In this document: in pieces, positions 1 through 7,259 of the stretch | How positions within the stretch are numbered: the first letter of the stretch is position 1 | How the letters are laid out: every line of letters starts with the position of its first letter | Assembly: GCA_947306185.1 (NCBI GenBank) | Contig: CAMZFU010000014.1 | Coordinates: 1-23,326 of the forward strand | DNA from: an uncultured Pseudomonadota bacterium | GTDB taxonomy: Bacteria; Pseudomonadota; Alphaproteobacteria; Rs-D84 | Reading direction: 5' to 3' | Length of the DNA: 23,326 nucleotides | Made by a program: the position numbers and the translations under genes | The notes under the pieces: model-generated | What the model was told of the DNA's origin: nothing | The model's input: only the letters and a program-made list of their open reading frames with translations | Database searches by the model: none

Positions 1-178
1 CTGGCAAAAGAGTATAATTGCCATCTTCTAATGCCTGTAAAAATTCTTCACGAATGCAAAGTTGTTTGGAAATTGTCGAAATCTCGCGCTTACGACGACC
101 TGTGGTTCGCGCAGCGCGCAACATTTCACCCGCGGTCATTTCATTATTCAATTGTGTTTCTTGGAATTCTTCTGTCAT
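1..178 (-). CDS. RodZ-like helix-turn-helix protein, N-terminal fragment (runs off the window)
   Basis: Reading the minus strand from the ATG at 178 gives 59 codons open to the window edge. The fragment from about residue 15 has the pattern of the cytoplasmic HTH domain of RodZ: G-E-M-L-R-x-A-R early, then I-S-x-I-S-K-x-L and I-R-E-E-F-L-x-A-L-E-D-G-N-Y, ending L-L-P. In that family the domain binds MreB and is followed by a transmembrane helix and a periplasmic part, which would lie outside this window. A GAGG ribosome binding site sits 7 bases before the ATG. The gene lies 37 bases downstream of dusB on the same strand, so the two are probably co-transcribed, although an AT-rich -10-like stretch in the gap could give it its own promoter. 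It could instead be another Xre-type HTH protein, since the membrane part cannot be seen. Confidence 0.7.
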   Translation of the reverse strand, partial: MTEEFQETQLNNEMTAGEMLRAARTTGRRKREISTISKQLCIREEFLQALEDGNYTLLP

Positions 179-215
179 CCCAGGCCCTCATGGTTTATTC
201 TGTATAATAATAGAC

Positions 216-1139
216 CTATAAATTCGCAACGCAACCCCAAAATTGCAAAATTTCTTGTCTAATTGCGTTCACATCGGTTATTTGATTGATTTTTGTACGA
301 AATTCTGACGAATTTGGTATTCCAGCGGAATACCAGGCCAAGTGTTTGCGAAACATTGGAACAGCGTTTCTTTCACCATAATATTCTACCATTAAATCAA
401 GGTGCCGTAATGCGACATCCCCGATATTTATTGGTGATTTTACGGTACCCAATATTTCTCCAAAAATCCACGGACGCCCAAGCATCGCGCGTCCTATCAT
501 TGCGCCGGCATATCCACGCGATATCATATCTTCCACGTCTGCGACCGTTGCCAAATCGCCATTTGCAATAATCTGAATTGGCATATCAGATATTTCCGGA
601 TGCACCGCATCGCCAGTGTACCCTGCGGCACGTGTCCGCCCATGCAGGGCCGCGAACTGTGCCCCACTATCGGCGGCAATATGAATTAAATCCGCCCAAT
701 CCATATGCGATTCATCCCATCCCAAACGGGTTTTTATCGACACTGGAATTTGTACCGCACGCACAACCGCATCTATGATTTTACCGGCCAATTTATGGTC
801 ACGCATCAGAAACGCCCCCGCCCCCGAACGCGTTGCAACCTTTGGTACGGGACAGCCCATATTTATGTCTATCCACGTGGCACCGGCATCTTGTAAAATC
901 TTGGCGGCATCCGCCATCAGGTGTGGCACCGCCCCGAATATTTGCGCACCAACATTGCCTTCGTCGGCATAGTTATCAAAATTACGCAAACAATTTTTGT
1001 GTCGTCCAACCAATGAATGGCAAGATATCATTTCGGTAACAATCGGCAAATCAGGCACGAACGACCGCACAATCATCCGAAATGGTCGATCAGAAATTCC
1101 CGCCATGGGTGCCGCAAAAATTTGATTCTTGTGTATCAT
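216..1139 (-). CDS. dusB: tRNA-dihydrouridine synthase (DusB type)
   Basis: FMN-dependent enzyme that reduces uridines in the D-loop of tRNA. The 307-aa protein opens with the family signature A-A-P-M-A-G-I-S-D-R-P-F-R (residues 9-21). The catalytic loop D-I-N-M-G-C-P-V-P-K has Cys96 as the general acid. Further family marks are S-I-K-T-R-L-G-W (134-141), A-L-H-G-R-T-R (164-170), I-A-N-G-D (191-195, FMN phosphate binding) and M-I-G-R-A-x-L-G-R-P-W-I-F (214-226). Length is close to the roughly 320 aa of E. coli DusB. The ATG at 1139 gives the usual short lead-in before A-A-P-M-A-G; no good ribosome binding site precedes it. It is head-to-head with the ftsB-like gene and upstream of the rodZ-like gene. 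The DusB label over DusA or DusC rests on the GCPVPKV-type loop. Confidence 0.93.
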   Translation of the reverse strand: MIHKNQIFAAPMAGISDRPFRMIVRSFVPDLPIVTEMISCHSLVGRHKNCLRNFDNYADEGNVGAQIFGAVPHLMADAAKILQDAGATWIDINMGCPVPKVATRSGAGAFLMRDHKLAGKIIDAVVRAVQIPVSIKTRLGWDESHMDWADLIHIAADSGAQFAALHGRTRAAGYTGDAVHPEISDMPIQIIANGDLATVADVEDMISRGYAGAMIGRAMLGRPWIFGEILGTVKSPINIGDVALRHLDLMVEYYGERNAVPMFRKHLAWYSAGIPNSSEFRTKINQITDVNAIRQEILQFWGCVANL

Positions 1140-1151
1140 TTATGATATAAT
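1122..1151 (+). promoter_or_regulatory. Sigma-70-like promoter of the ftsB-like gene
   Basis: TTGATT at 1122-1127, an 18-base spacer and a perfect TATAAT at 1146-1151. The predicted start of transcription (about 1158-1159) falls on the preferred start codon at 1159, which implies a leaderless message. The promoter overlaps the first codons of dusB on the other strand. Confidence 0.6.
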
Positions 1152-1158
1152 GACACGC

Positions 1159-1485
1159 ATGAAGGACAAAATCAAAAATTTATTTGGATTTATCGGTCGT
1201 GCGTGGCGCGGAGGCATCCGTGGCAAAGCCGGTGTATTTTTTGCAGTTTTTGCATGTCTGATGTTTTTTCATATAATGTTCGGTGAAGTAAATATTGCGC
1301 GCTTTGTCGCGAACATTTGGCATCTAAACGCAGAACAACAAGAATTGGCGATTGAACAATCAAAACTTGAAACGATGAATCATCATATACACCTGTTACA
1401 AAATTACAGCCCCGATTACGTTGAAGAACTGGGGCTGAAATACCTTAACATCGGCGATCCGGCGTTCAAGGTCTTAAAGATTTAA
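1159..1485 (+). CDS. FtsB/DivIC-like septum formation initiator protein
   Basis: Small bitopic membrane protein of 108 aa, in the style of FtsB, the divisome subunit that pairs with FtsL and FtsQ. A basic N-terminus is followed by one hydrophobic segment (about residues 23-42), then a helical, probably coiled-coil stretch rich in Glu, Gln and Leu. The tail L-x-N-Y-S-P-D-Y-V-E-E-L-G-L-K-Y-L matches the D-x-x-E-E-x-A-R-x-x-L-G region of alphaproteobacterial DivIC-family proteins. The ATG at 1159 is chosen because the promoter would place transcription start there. An in-frame ATG at 1150 would be part of the -10 box, and neither start has a ribosome binding site. Its stop overlaps the tspO stop by four bases, tail-to-tail. 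The symbol is left blank because this small family is poorly conserved. Confidence 0.75.
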   Translation: MKDKIKNLFGFIGRAWRGGIRGKAGVFFAVFACLMFFHIMFGEVNIARFVANIWHLNAEQQELAIEQSKLETMNHHIHLLQNYSPDYVEELGLKYLNIGDPAFKVLKI

Positions 1486-1958
1486 TTCATTAAAGCAATG
1501 TACGCATTTAAATAGAACGCAAACATCATCCACAAGATATACGGAATAACCAAATACCCCGCCCATTTATCTATGCCGTCAAACACACGCGCCATCCACA
1601 CCGACACCGTGAACAACACCAATAATGTTACCAACGCGAAACCCGGCAAATGCGCACCAAAAAACATATAAGACCAAAGTCCGTTTAACACCAACTGCGC
1701 ACCAAAGAAAATATACGCCCGCATTTTATCAATATTCTTGCGCGCGGCGCGAATAATCAGATACAACGCAACACCCAACAATATATAAAGTATTGTCCAT
1801 GCAACACTAAACACCCACCCCGGCGGTGTCAGCCCCGATTTGACCAGACCATTATACCAAAGATTTGAATCGCCATGCGGTGTAAAGAACACCCCAAATA
1901 TTCCCGGTAAAAAAGAAATTACCATGGCAATAACAAACCACATCCATTTTTTTATCAT
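1482..1958 (-). CDS. tspO: TspO/MBR family membrane protein
   Basis: A 158-aa protein with five hydrophobic segments, the usual size and topology of TspO, a tryptophan-rich membrane protein that binds porphyrins and other hydrophobic ligands. Family marks are W-Y-N-G-L-x-K-S-G-L-T-P-P-G-W-V-F near residues 33-50, V-A-W-T-I-L-Y (52-58), L-N-G-L-W-S-Y-M-F-F-G in the third to fourth helix, and P-Y-I-L-W-M-M-F-A-F-Y-L-N near the end. The start is supported by GGGAG a few bases upstream of the ATG. A TATAAT -10 lies at 1987-1992 (minus strand) without a clear -35. Its neighbours do not suggest a pathway; porphyrin handling or stress response is known of the family and is not shown here. Confidence 0.93.
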   Translation of the reverse strand: MIKKWMWFVIAMVISFLPGIFGVFFTPHGDSNLWYNGLVKSGLTPPGWVFSVAWTILYILLGVALYLIIRAARKNIDKMRAYIFFGAQLVLNGLWSYMFFGAHLPGFALVTLLVLFTVSVWMARVFDGIDKWAGYLVIPYILWMMFAFYLNAYIALMN

Positions 1959-2055
1959 TTACATTCTCCCTTGGTTATATGGGAAAATTATACCACACCC
2001 CCACCCCATATAACACAGGAACAAAATCGGATACATTGGGAAGTTATTAGTCCGT

Positions 2056-2095
2056 CACCCGTCATGTTCCACATGCCACGGTGCCACGACGGGTG
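2056..2095. repeat. Imperfect hairpin at the left edge of the repeat island
   Basis: CACCCGTC (2056-2063) and GACGGGTG (2088-2095) form a perfect 8-base inverted repeat around a 24-base loop. The loop itself contains the small palindrome CATGT-TCC-ACATG. No T-run follows on either strand, so it is not a typical intrinsic terminator. Confidence 0.6.
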
Positions 2096-2119
2096 GTTAG
2101 TGTTAGTTAAAATGGTAGC

Positions 2120-2244
2120 GTCATACCGGCGAAAGCCGGTATCTCGTCTCGCATCCTGATATACCCATGTCATTCCGAGCGAAGCGTGGGAATCCATAAT
2201 ACACTGGATTGCCACGGAGTCCTGGCGGACATCCTCGCAATGAC
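2120..2244. repeat. REP-like palindromic repeat, unit 1
   Basis: A composite unit. First comes a perfect 8-bp stem ATACCGGC / GCCGGTAT closed by GAAA (2123-2142). Second is a long imperfect inverted repeat starting GTCATTCCGAGCGAAGCG at 2169 and ending TCGCAATGAC at 2244. The same two parts recur in unit 2 with a few substitutions and a shorter middle. Elements of the type GTCATtCCGAGC...GCAATGAC are widespread intergenic repeats in alphaproteobacteria. It is not coding: minus-strand translation gives the low-information peptides typical of such repeats. Confidence 0.9.
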
Positions 2245-2258
2245 AATTCCTTTCTTTC

Positions 2259-2374
2259 GTCATACCGGCGAAAGCCGGTATCTCGTCTCGCATTCTGATA
2301 CCCATGTCATTCCGAGCGAAGCGTGGGAATCCATACACTGGATTGCCACGGGGCCGTTGACCCCTCGCAATGAC
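2259..2374. repeat. REP-like palindromic repeat, unit 2
   Basis: Near-identical copy of unit 1 starting GTCATACCGGCGAAAGCCGG, with the second palindrome at 2306-2374. Differences are a CATC to CATT change, a missing TA before CCCATG, a missing AAT before ACACTGG, and a replaced central segment (GGGCCGTTGACCC instead of GAGTCCTGGCGGACATC). The spacer from unit 1 is 14 bases, so the pair is a direct tandem repeat. Confidence 0.9.
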
Positions 2375-2388
2375 AATTCTTTTTTGCC

Positions 2389-2462
2389 GTCATACCGTGC
2401 TTGACACGGCACCTCGTCAGACACGACGAGTGCGAAGAGATTCCGACTTCCGTCGGGATGAC
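2389..2462. repeat. Diverged third palindromic repeat unit
   Basis: Starts GTCATACCGTGCTTGACACGG, with stem CCGTG / CACGG, and ends GTCGGGATGAC, so its outer ends GTCAT / ATGAC are again inverted. An inner CTCGT...ACGAG pair lies at about 2412-2430. Related to but clearly different from units 1 and 2. It ends 26 bases past the stop codon of the LamG-like gene (2489-3463, minus strand) and may protect or end that transcript. Confidence 0.75.
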
Positions 2463-2488
2463 GATTGCTTTTTTGTTAATGTGATAGA

Positions 2489-3463
2489 TTAATTACCACT
2501 GGGGATATATACATCTAAAACGGGACCAGCAACAAATGTCCCAGACCCTTGGTTGGTAAAGAATGTGTTTGAAGCTAAATCATACATACCCAATACCCCG
2601 TCACTATTACGTTGAGCGGGGACAAAATCACGAACAATCGATGAACCTTCTGTTATTTTTAAATAATATATATGACCTTTGAAAAACCAATTAGGTACCG
2701 ATGAATTATCACGCCTGCTGTTGCCAGCAAATGCATACATTACATTTGAAGTCCCTAATGTGTTAGTTATATTTCTTGTATCCACACCATCAACATATCT
2801 TCTTCTATAATTCATGTAATTTATTGATATATCATAGTCAACGTTATTAGTTGGGGCCGCCCCACAAATAGCAGCATCCCAACTTTCACCAAACATAAGA
2901 TACAAACCATTATTACCAGCATTTGCAGCGAGTGTTCCCCCATTTCCACTAACCAAAACCCCAACAACAACCTGATCACTAACAATATGGCGATTAAACT
3001 TTACTTTTACTCCAGTAGAATTTGTCGGTGTAATTCCTGTATTAATGTATTGTGTCCCGGTACTTTCTAAATATGCCAATTGTGTATAATCACTTGGTAA
3101 TACATTAAGAGTATTTTTAATTTTCCATATTAAACACGTACCGTCCGTGTCTTCTTCAACGCAAATAAACTCATTTTCCAATGCATTGTTAATTCCGGTG
3201 TTTGCGTCACCGGCCGTCATTAATGCCGATTGCTGACCTGCATAACTCTCATTGGAATCGTATATGCCCTTTTCACCAATTTCGCCGGCCGTACCCGTAT
3301 GTGTTATTACCGTGTTTGCATCAACCGCCGGGATTTTATCTTGTTTCGTGGCAACCTGATTTTCAACATATTTTTGTGATGTTATGGTTTTATCACCCGC
3401 GGCAAATGCATTGGGGCAAACAATAATGCCCGCAATCATAAATACGAAAATCAATTTTTTCAT
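2489..3463 (-). CDS. Secreted LamG/ConA-like domain protein, function unknown
   Basis: A 324-aa exported protein. Residues 1-22 are a signal peptide (M-K-K, hydrophobic core, A-F-A-A). Residues 23-115 form a Thr/Gln/Ala-rich region with S-Q-K-Y-V-E-N-Q-V-A-T-K-Q-D-K, similar in feel to stalks of phage or surface fibres, plus one Cys pair (101, 110). Residues about 122-315 match the jelly-roll family common in gut bacteria and phages: L-P-x-D-Y-x-x-L-x-Y-L-E-S-T-G-T-Q-Y-I-N-T-G-I at 122-144, and near the end G-H-I-Y-Y-L-K-I, I-V-R-D-F-V-P-A, G-M-Y-D-L-x-S-N and F-F-T-N-x-G-S-G-T-F. Such folds often bind glycans, but no ligand site can be read here. AGGGGA precedes the ATG. The gene stands alone, between the repeat island and a tRNA, behind its own promoter next to a long A-tract. 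Confidence 0.75.
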   Translation of the reverse strand: MKKLIFVFMIAGIIVCPNAFAAGDKTITSQKYVENQVATKQDKIPAVDANTVITHTGTAGEIGEKGIYDSNESYAGQQSALMTAGDANTGINNALENEFICVEEDTDGTCLIWKIKNTLNVLPSDYTQLAYLESTGTQYINTGITPTNSTGVKVKFNRHIVSDQVVVGVLVSGNGGTLAANAGNNGLYLMFGESWDAAICGAAPTNNVDYDISINYMNYRRRYVDGVDTRNITNTLGTSNVMYAFAGNSRRDNSSVPNWFFKGHIYYLKITEGSSIVRDFVPAQRNSDGVLGMYDLASNTFFTNQGSGTFVAGPVLDVYIPSGN

Positions 3464-3502
3464 ATTAATTTCCCCTGCATTCCACTTTTATTACCTTAAT
3501 AA

Positions 3503-3532
3503 ATCATACAAGAAACTAACCCGCGGAATCAA
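3503..3532 (-). promoter_or_regulatory. Promoter of the LamG-like gene
   Basis: Minus-strand TTGATT (3532-3527), 18-base spacer, TATGAT (3508-3503). Transcription would start near 3496, giving a leader of about 33 bases. The homopolymer at 3537-3552 ends four bases upstream of the -35, where an UP element would lie. Confidence 0.6.
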
Positions 3533-3536
3533 GTGC

Positions 3537-3552
3537 AAAAAAAAAAAAAAAA
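3537..3552. repeat. 16-base poly(A) (poly(T) on the minus strand) tract
   Basis: Sixteen uninterrupted A on the plus strand, the longest homopolymer noticed in the window. It lies immediately upstream of the promoter of the secreted LamG-like gene. Runs of this length are prone to slippage in replication, and also to sequencing error. Confidence 0.95.
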
Positions 3553-3637
3553 CGAAGTATCAATGACTTACGCGTGTTATAAAAAATTTTTATTTCCGCA
3601 AAATTGAAAATTTGCTGTTTTTTTCTGATTCGGCAAT

Positions 3638-3661
3638 AAAAAAACCGGCATGCGCCGGTTT
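3638..3661 (-). terminator. Intrinsic terminator of tRNA-Arg
   Basis: Minus-strand stem AAACCGGC / GCCGGTTT with a 4-base loop (3642-3661), running into seven T (3644-3638). It sits eight bases beyond the CCA end of the tRNA. Confidence 0.85.
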
Positions 3662-3668
3662 GAATTTT

Positions 3669-3744
3669 TGGCACGCCCGGCAGGACTCGAACCTGCAATC
3701 CACAGATTAGAAATCTGTTGCATTATCCATTGTGCTACGGGCGC
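3669..3744 (-). tRNA. tRNA-Arg (anticodon UCU)
   Basis: A 76-base cloverleaf on the minus strand. The acceptor stem GCGCCCG / CGGGCGT has a terminal G-U pair. The D arm starts GCAC with an AATGGATA loop. The anticodon stem ACAGA / TCTGT holds the loop TTTCTAA, so the anticodon is TCT, reading AGA/AGG. The variable loop has five bases. The T arm is GCAGG-TTCGAGT-CCTGC, the discriminator base is G, and CCA is encoded. The D stem has three good pairs and a C-A mismatch. It has its own promoter upstream and terminator downstream. Confidence 0.96.
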
Positions 3745-3754
3745 ACGTACAACT

Positions 3755-3782
3755 ATTATAACCCATTTTTCCAAAAAAACAA
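3755..3782 (-). promoter_or_regulatory. Promoter of tRNA-Arg
   Basis: Minus-strand TTGTTT (3782-3777), 16-base spacer and a perfect TATAAT (3760-3755). Transcription would start about 3748, four bases before the mature tRNA. The -35 lies inside the T-run of the mscS terminator. Confidence 0.6.
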
Positions 3783-3801
3783 GGGCGCAGTTTCGCGCCC
3801 T
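3773..3801 (-). terminator. Intrinsic terminator after mscS
   Basis: Minus-strand stem GGGCGC / GCGCCC around a 6-base loop (3783-3800, with one flanking A-T pair), followed by TTG and seven T (3779-3773). It lies about 40 bases past the mscS stop codon. Confidence 0.85.
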
Positions 3802-3839
3802 ATAAATTTTCACTAATCACTAACCACTTACACTGCCCA

Positions 3840-4718
3840 CTATTTTTTAACATGTACATCCATTTGCGGAAATGGAAAGTGTATTTTCTTTTTCGGCAAT
3901 TTGTTGTAAATCTGTTCTAACATGTCACCACGACTTGGCAAGAAATCCGCCGCCGATATCCAATACCGCACACCCAACACAACCGCACTGTCTGCCAAAT
4001 CAGATACGAACACCAACGGTTCTGGTTTTTTTAATACCTTTTTATCCGCTTTTAATATTGCAAGTATTTCTTTGCGCGCCGTATCAATATTATCGCCATA
4101 CGAAATTGCCACCGTAAAATCCATACGCCGTGTATCATTTACAGAAAGGTTTGTAATCTGACTATTGGCAAGGTTTCCATTTGGCAGTAAAATAACCTGG
4201 TTATCAAATGTGTGCAATTCTGTTGTAAAAATCATAATTTTTTTAACAACGCCTGTTTTGCCATCGGATGTAACGATAATATCATCGACCTTGAACGGTT
4301 TTAAAAACATGATAATTATCCCGCCGGCGAAATTTTGCATTGTCCCAGACAGCGCCATACCAATCGCCAATGATGCCGCACCAAGTACCGCCACAATTGA
4401 TGTCATTTGCACGCCAACCGTCGCCAACGAAATTATTATCACAAATATACGCAACAGAATATTTATAAACGACCCCAGGAACGACACCAAGGATGCATCG
4501 GCCTTACGACGTTCCAACATACGTTTGAACGAACGCGCAATCCGTTTGGCAACCCACATACCGCCGGCCAATACAACAATTGCCGCCAATAGTTTTAATC
4601 CGAAATCAACCGCCATACCCGTCAATGACCCTATCATATCCTTTAATGCGGCGGCACTGGCCTGCACTTTTTCCGGCACGGCCTGAACGGCCGCTACTGT
4701 ATTTTCCACAACTTCCAT
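3840..4718 (-). CDS. mscS: Small-conductance mechanosensitive channel, MscS family
   Basis: Inner-membrane channel that opens under membrane tension and releases solutes on osmotic downshock. The 292-aa protein matches E. coli MscS (286 aa) in length and layout: three transmembrane helices (about residues 37-57, 82-105 and 108-140), with the third carrying the Gly/Ala-rich pore pattern G-A-A-S-L-A-I-G-M-A-L-S and then Q-N-F-A-G-G-I-I-I-M. The beta domain begins P-F-K-V-D-D and contains L-P-N-G-N-L-A-N-S-Q-I-T-N. AAGGA precedes the ATG. The gene starts 18 bases after the stop of the 837-aa Cys-rich gene with no terminator between, so it is probably the last gene of that operon and is followed by a clear terminator. 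Confidence 0.95.
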   Translation of the reverse strand: MEVVENTVAAVQAVPEKVQASAAALKDMIGSLTGMAVDFGLKLLAAIVVLAGGMWVAKRIARSFKRMLERRKADASLVSFLGSFINILLRIFVIIISLATVGVQMTSIVAVLGAASLAIGMALSGTMQNFAGGIIIMFLKPFKVDDIIVTSDGKTGVVKKIMIFTTELHTFDNQVILLPNGNLANSQITNLSVNDTRRMDFTVAISYGDNIDTARKEILAILKADKKVLKKPEPLVFVSDLADSAVVLGVRYWISAADFLPSRGDMLEQIYNKLPKKKIHFPFPQMDVHVKK

Positions 4719-4736
4719 TGATTTTTCCTTTTATAA

Positions 4737-7250
4737 CTACATTTCGATATCTTCGCACTTTTCAACCGGCTCTGATTCCGTACACGAAGTATTTGCCTTG
4801 GAACCGATGCCCAAAAATCCCTTACTGGAAACGGTTGAACAACTCTTGGTTACCGTTGATGTACAGAAGTGGCAAATACGTGTATCACGATTGAATATCG
4901 CCCACGCCTCACGTGTGCCACTGCCGGCTTCTGATCTTACTTTCTGACCGGCAAGACCGGTAAATGCATCAACAGCACTTGCAAATTTGGATGCCCCCGC
5001 TGTTGTATCAACAAATGCGTTTGTACCCGTTGCCGAAGAACCGTGTCCACCCTGTGACAGCAAACTTGTATTCAACCCAGAACCAACCTCGTAACTAATC
5101 GCATACGGTGGCGCCAATGATACTTGTTCATTTGATGTTGCACCAACCTGTGCACCACCAGTAACCGGTAACATTTGACACATATATTGTGCAATATCAT
5201 CAGATGCATCTTTGGTTGCCTTTGTCACGTATTCATTATATTTATTTTGATAATTTTCTTGTGCTTTACGTAATGCGGCCATGGCGATTTTCATCTTAAC
5301 CTGGTTCAACAGGTTCGGGAAACGCGCCTTGGTCACACGTGCATCTTTTTTACCAACACTCTGCGCCAAATTACGACCCGTCACACAATATTGAATCTTG
5401 GTATCAGAAGATATCAAATCTATTACATTATTTATGTTATTCGCAACACTCTTTAATTCACTTTCAATATTGTCGATTATTTGATCCTTTTGCGGAACAT
5501 TTTGATTGTCTGCACTATTACGAACTTTATTCATATATTCGGTTACATCTATTTTACCAACGTCTTCACCTGATGAAGAAATTGGTAAAACGCCAAATGA
5601 AATCATACCAGTAATACGATAAATGTTGTTATCTTTTTGTACACGCAAACTGCCGGTACCAAGTATATCATCCGCCGCAAACTTGTTACAATCTGATGTT
5701 GAACCACAAATTTCGGTCATTTTGTCTTCAACAATCTTTTCACAATTGTCCAATGCCTTGTTATCTATGTTCATATACAGACCAGAAATCATACTGTCTA
5801 TATCGGCCATACTGAAATTCTTTTTATTCTTTTTGCACACAACCAATTTATCCAACGGACAAATGTTACGTATAAATTCATAATCCATACCAATACAATT
5901 CATAAAATCTTTACCACAACGATTGTCATCCATAAAACAATCTTTGACTTCTTGGGTACAGGCATCAACACGCATTGCCGCAAGTTTATCCGTTACATAA
6001 CCCCAAATCAAAGGTTCCATACGTTCACACGGATCAATCTGAACCTTGCAGAAAGAACGCGCCATATCAGGTCTTGATAAACAAGAATCCATTGTCGCAA
6101 TGCCCTTGCCCGCGATATCGTCTTTACACGCGGTTTGGATACAATCTGCAATTTCTGTTAAACAAGATTGACGAAAATTGGATTCTGCGCGCTGTTCGGC
6201 AAGTTTAAGTGTCGGGGCCGCCTCGCGTAAAAATGCCGTCCACACCGTATCACGCACCGCCATACATTGATCCAACACACGTTCACATATTGTGCGTTTG
6301 GCTTCTAACCGTTCCATAACAGACGGTGTTATGCTATATGCCACAGTTGTTTTAACCTTGGTCCCAGCGGTACTTTTTGTGGTCTTGTTCTGCATATTTT
6401 CAGATGCAATTGTTGAAACACAATTTATCCAATCTTTGCCACACGCATCGTCGGTCTGCATACATTTCTTGAATTCGACCATGCATTCGCCTTGGTTGTA
6501 TTTATTTGCAGAATCAAAACTCTCTTTTAATGCCGTACGAACATCAGTTTCGGCACTATGCATCGCCGATTGCGCCGCACTTTTTTGTTTTTTAATACTG
6601 TTCGCAAAACCTTGGCAATCAGATTCAATCTGACGTTGATACATTTGACGCAAAATCTTTAAGTCCTTGGCACATGTATCTTCTATTTGTTCGGTACACG
6701 TAGAATTGGCCGCATTGAATAATGCCGCGCCTTTCTTGCTCATAATATCATCATCGTCTTCGTCATCACTGTCATCTTCAAATTTCGTTTCGAACATTTT
6801 CAACAGTTCTTGCTTTTTCGCGGTCTTGGATGCTTTTGCGTCCCGACCAGTATTGGTGCGCACAACATTACCTTTTTCATCATATTTGCGTTCACCATTA
6901 AAAACAATATCTGCATTCGCGCCAAGTTTTACTTTTTCAACTTCTACTGTTTTTATTCTTTCGGCTTCGGCCAAAGTATCATTTATTTCCGCCAACTGTT
7001 TTTCATAATTTGCGTACTTGTTACTGCATGTACAACTGCCACCATTTTCATTTTCAGAAATACAGAACTGATCCATACACCCATAATATTCATCATAGCA
7101 TTCTTGGGAATAAATACCCTTGGCGGCCGTCTTAGTACGGACGGTCGTCCCCTCTTGAATTGCGGATTGTTTTTTTGCCGCCGGCGCTGCAACCAACAAA
7201 CACGGCACCCCAACAATAACGGCAAACACACCATATTTTAGTATTTTCAT
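4737..7250 (-). CDS. Large exported Cys-heptad protein A (837 aa), unrecognised family
   Basis: I do not recognise a described family. Residues 1-22 look like a Sec signal peptide (M-K-I-L-K, hydrophobic core, ending V-A-A-P-A); the Cys at 17 is preceded by Pro, so it is not a lipobox. The rest has 36 Cys, many spaced C-x6-C: 51/58, 256/263/270/277, 322/329, 363/370, 401/408 and 431/438/445/452. The first cluster is C-x3-Y-x2-C-M-D-Q-F-C-x9-C-x-C-S (51-76). An acidic patch with runs of Asp and Glu lies at 158-168. Between clusters the sequence looks helical and Lys/Glu/Ala-rich. Near the C-terminus is C-H-F-C (793-796), and the protein ends C-E-D-I-E-M. It starts 9 bases after the stop of protein B, with AAGG overlapping that stop, so translation is probably coupled. 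mscS follows. A disulfide-rich periplasmic or surface role is inference. Confidence 0.85.
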   Translation of the reverse strand: MKILKYGVFAVIVGVPCLLVAAPAAKKQSAIQEGTTVRTKTAAKGIYSQECYDEYYGCMDQFCISENENGGSCTCSNKYANYEKQLAEINDTLAEAERIKTVEVEKVKLGANADIVFNGERKYDEKGNVVRTNTGRDAKASKTAKKQELLKMFETKFEDDSDDEDDDDIMSKKGAALFNAANSTCTEQIEDTCAKDLKILRQMYQRQIESDCQGFANSIKKQKSAAQSAMHSAETDVRTALKESFDSANKYNQGECMVEFKKCMQTDDACGKDWINCVSTIASENMQNKTTKSTAGTKVKTTVAYSITPSVMERLEAKRTICERVLDQCMAVRDTVWTAFLREAAPTLKLAEQRAESNFRQSCLTEIADCIQTACKDDIAGKGIATMDSCLSRPDMARSFCKVQIDPCERMEPLIWGYVTDKLAAMRVDACTQEVKDCFMDDNRCGKDFMNCIGMDYEFIRNICPLDKLVVCKKNKKNFSMADIDSMISGLYMNIDNKALDNCEKIVEDKMTEICGSTSDCNKFAADDILGTGSLRVQKDNNIYRITGMISFGVLPISSSGEDVGKIDVTEYMNKVRNSADNQNVPQKDQIIDNIESELKSVANNINNVIDLISSDTKIQYCVTGRNLAQSVGKKDARVTKARFPNLLNQVKMKIAMAALRKAQENYQNKYNEYVTKATKDASDDIAQYMCQMLPVTGGAQVGATSNEQVSLAPPYAISYEVGSGLNTSLLSQGGHGSSATGTNAFVDTTAGASKFASAVDAFTGLAGQKVRSEAGSGTREAWAIFNRDTRICHFCTSTVTKSCSTVSSKGFLGIGSKANTSCTESEPVEKCEDIEM

Positions 7251-7259
7251 TCCTAAGCC

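Noticed and set aside
1988..2338. A 116-codon minus-strand open frame across the repeat island
   Set aside because: It is made of translated palindromic repeats (F-A-G-M-T, A-S-L-G-M-T type peptides), with no ribosome binding site and no domain; it is a by-product of the repeats.
2056..2462. CRISPR array
   Set aside because: Repeats are long, few, self-complementary and with unequal short spacers; no cas genes nearby.
3516..3813. Two overlapping minus-strand frames over the tRNA region (60 and 78 codons)
   Set aside because: They run through the tRNA-Arg gene and its terminators; the V-A-Q-W-I and A-G-S-S-P-A-G-type peptides are the usual false translation of a tRNA.
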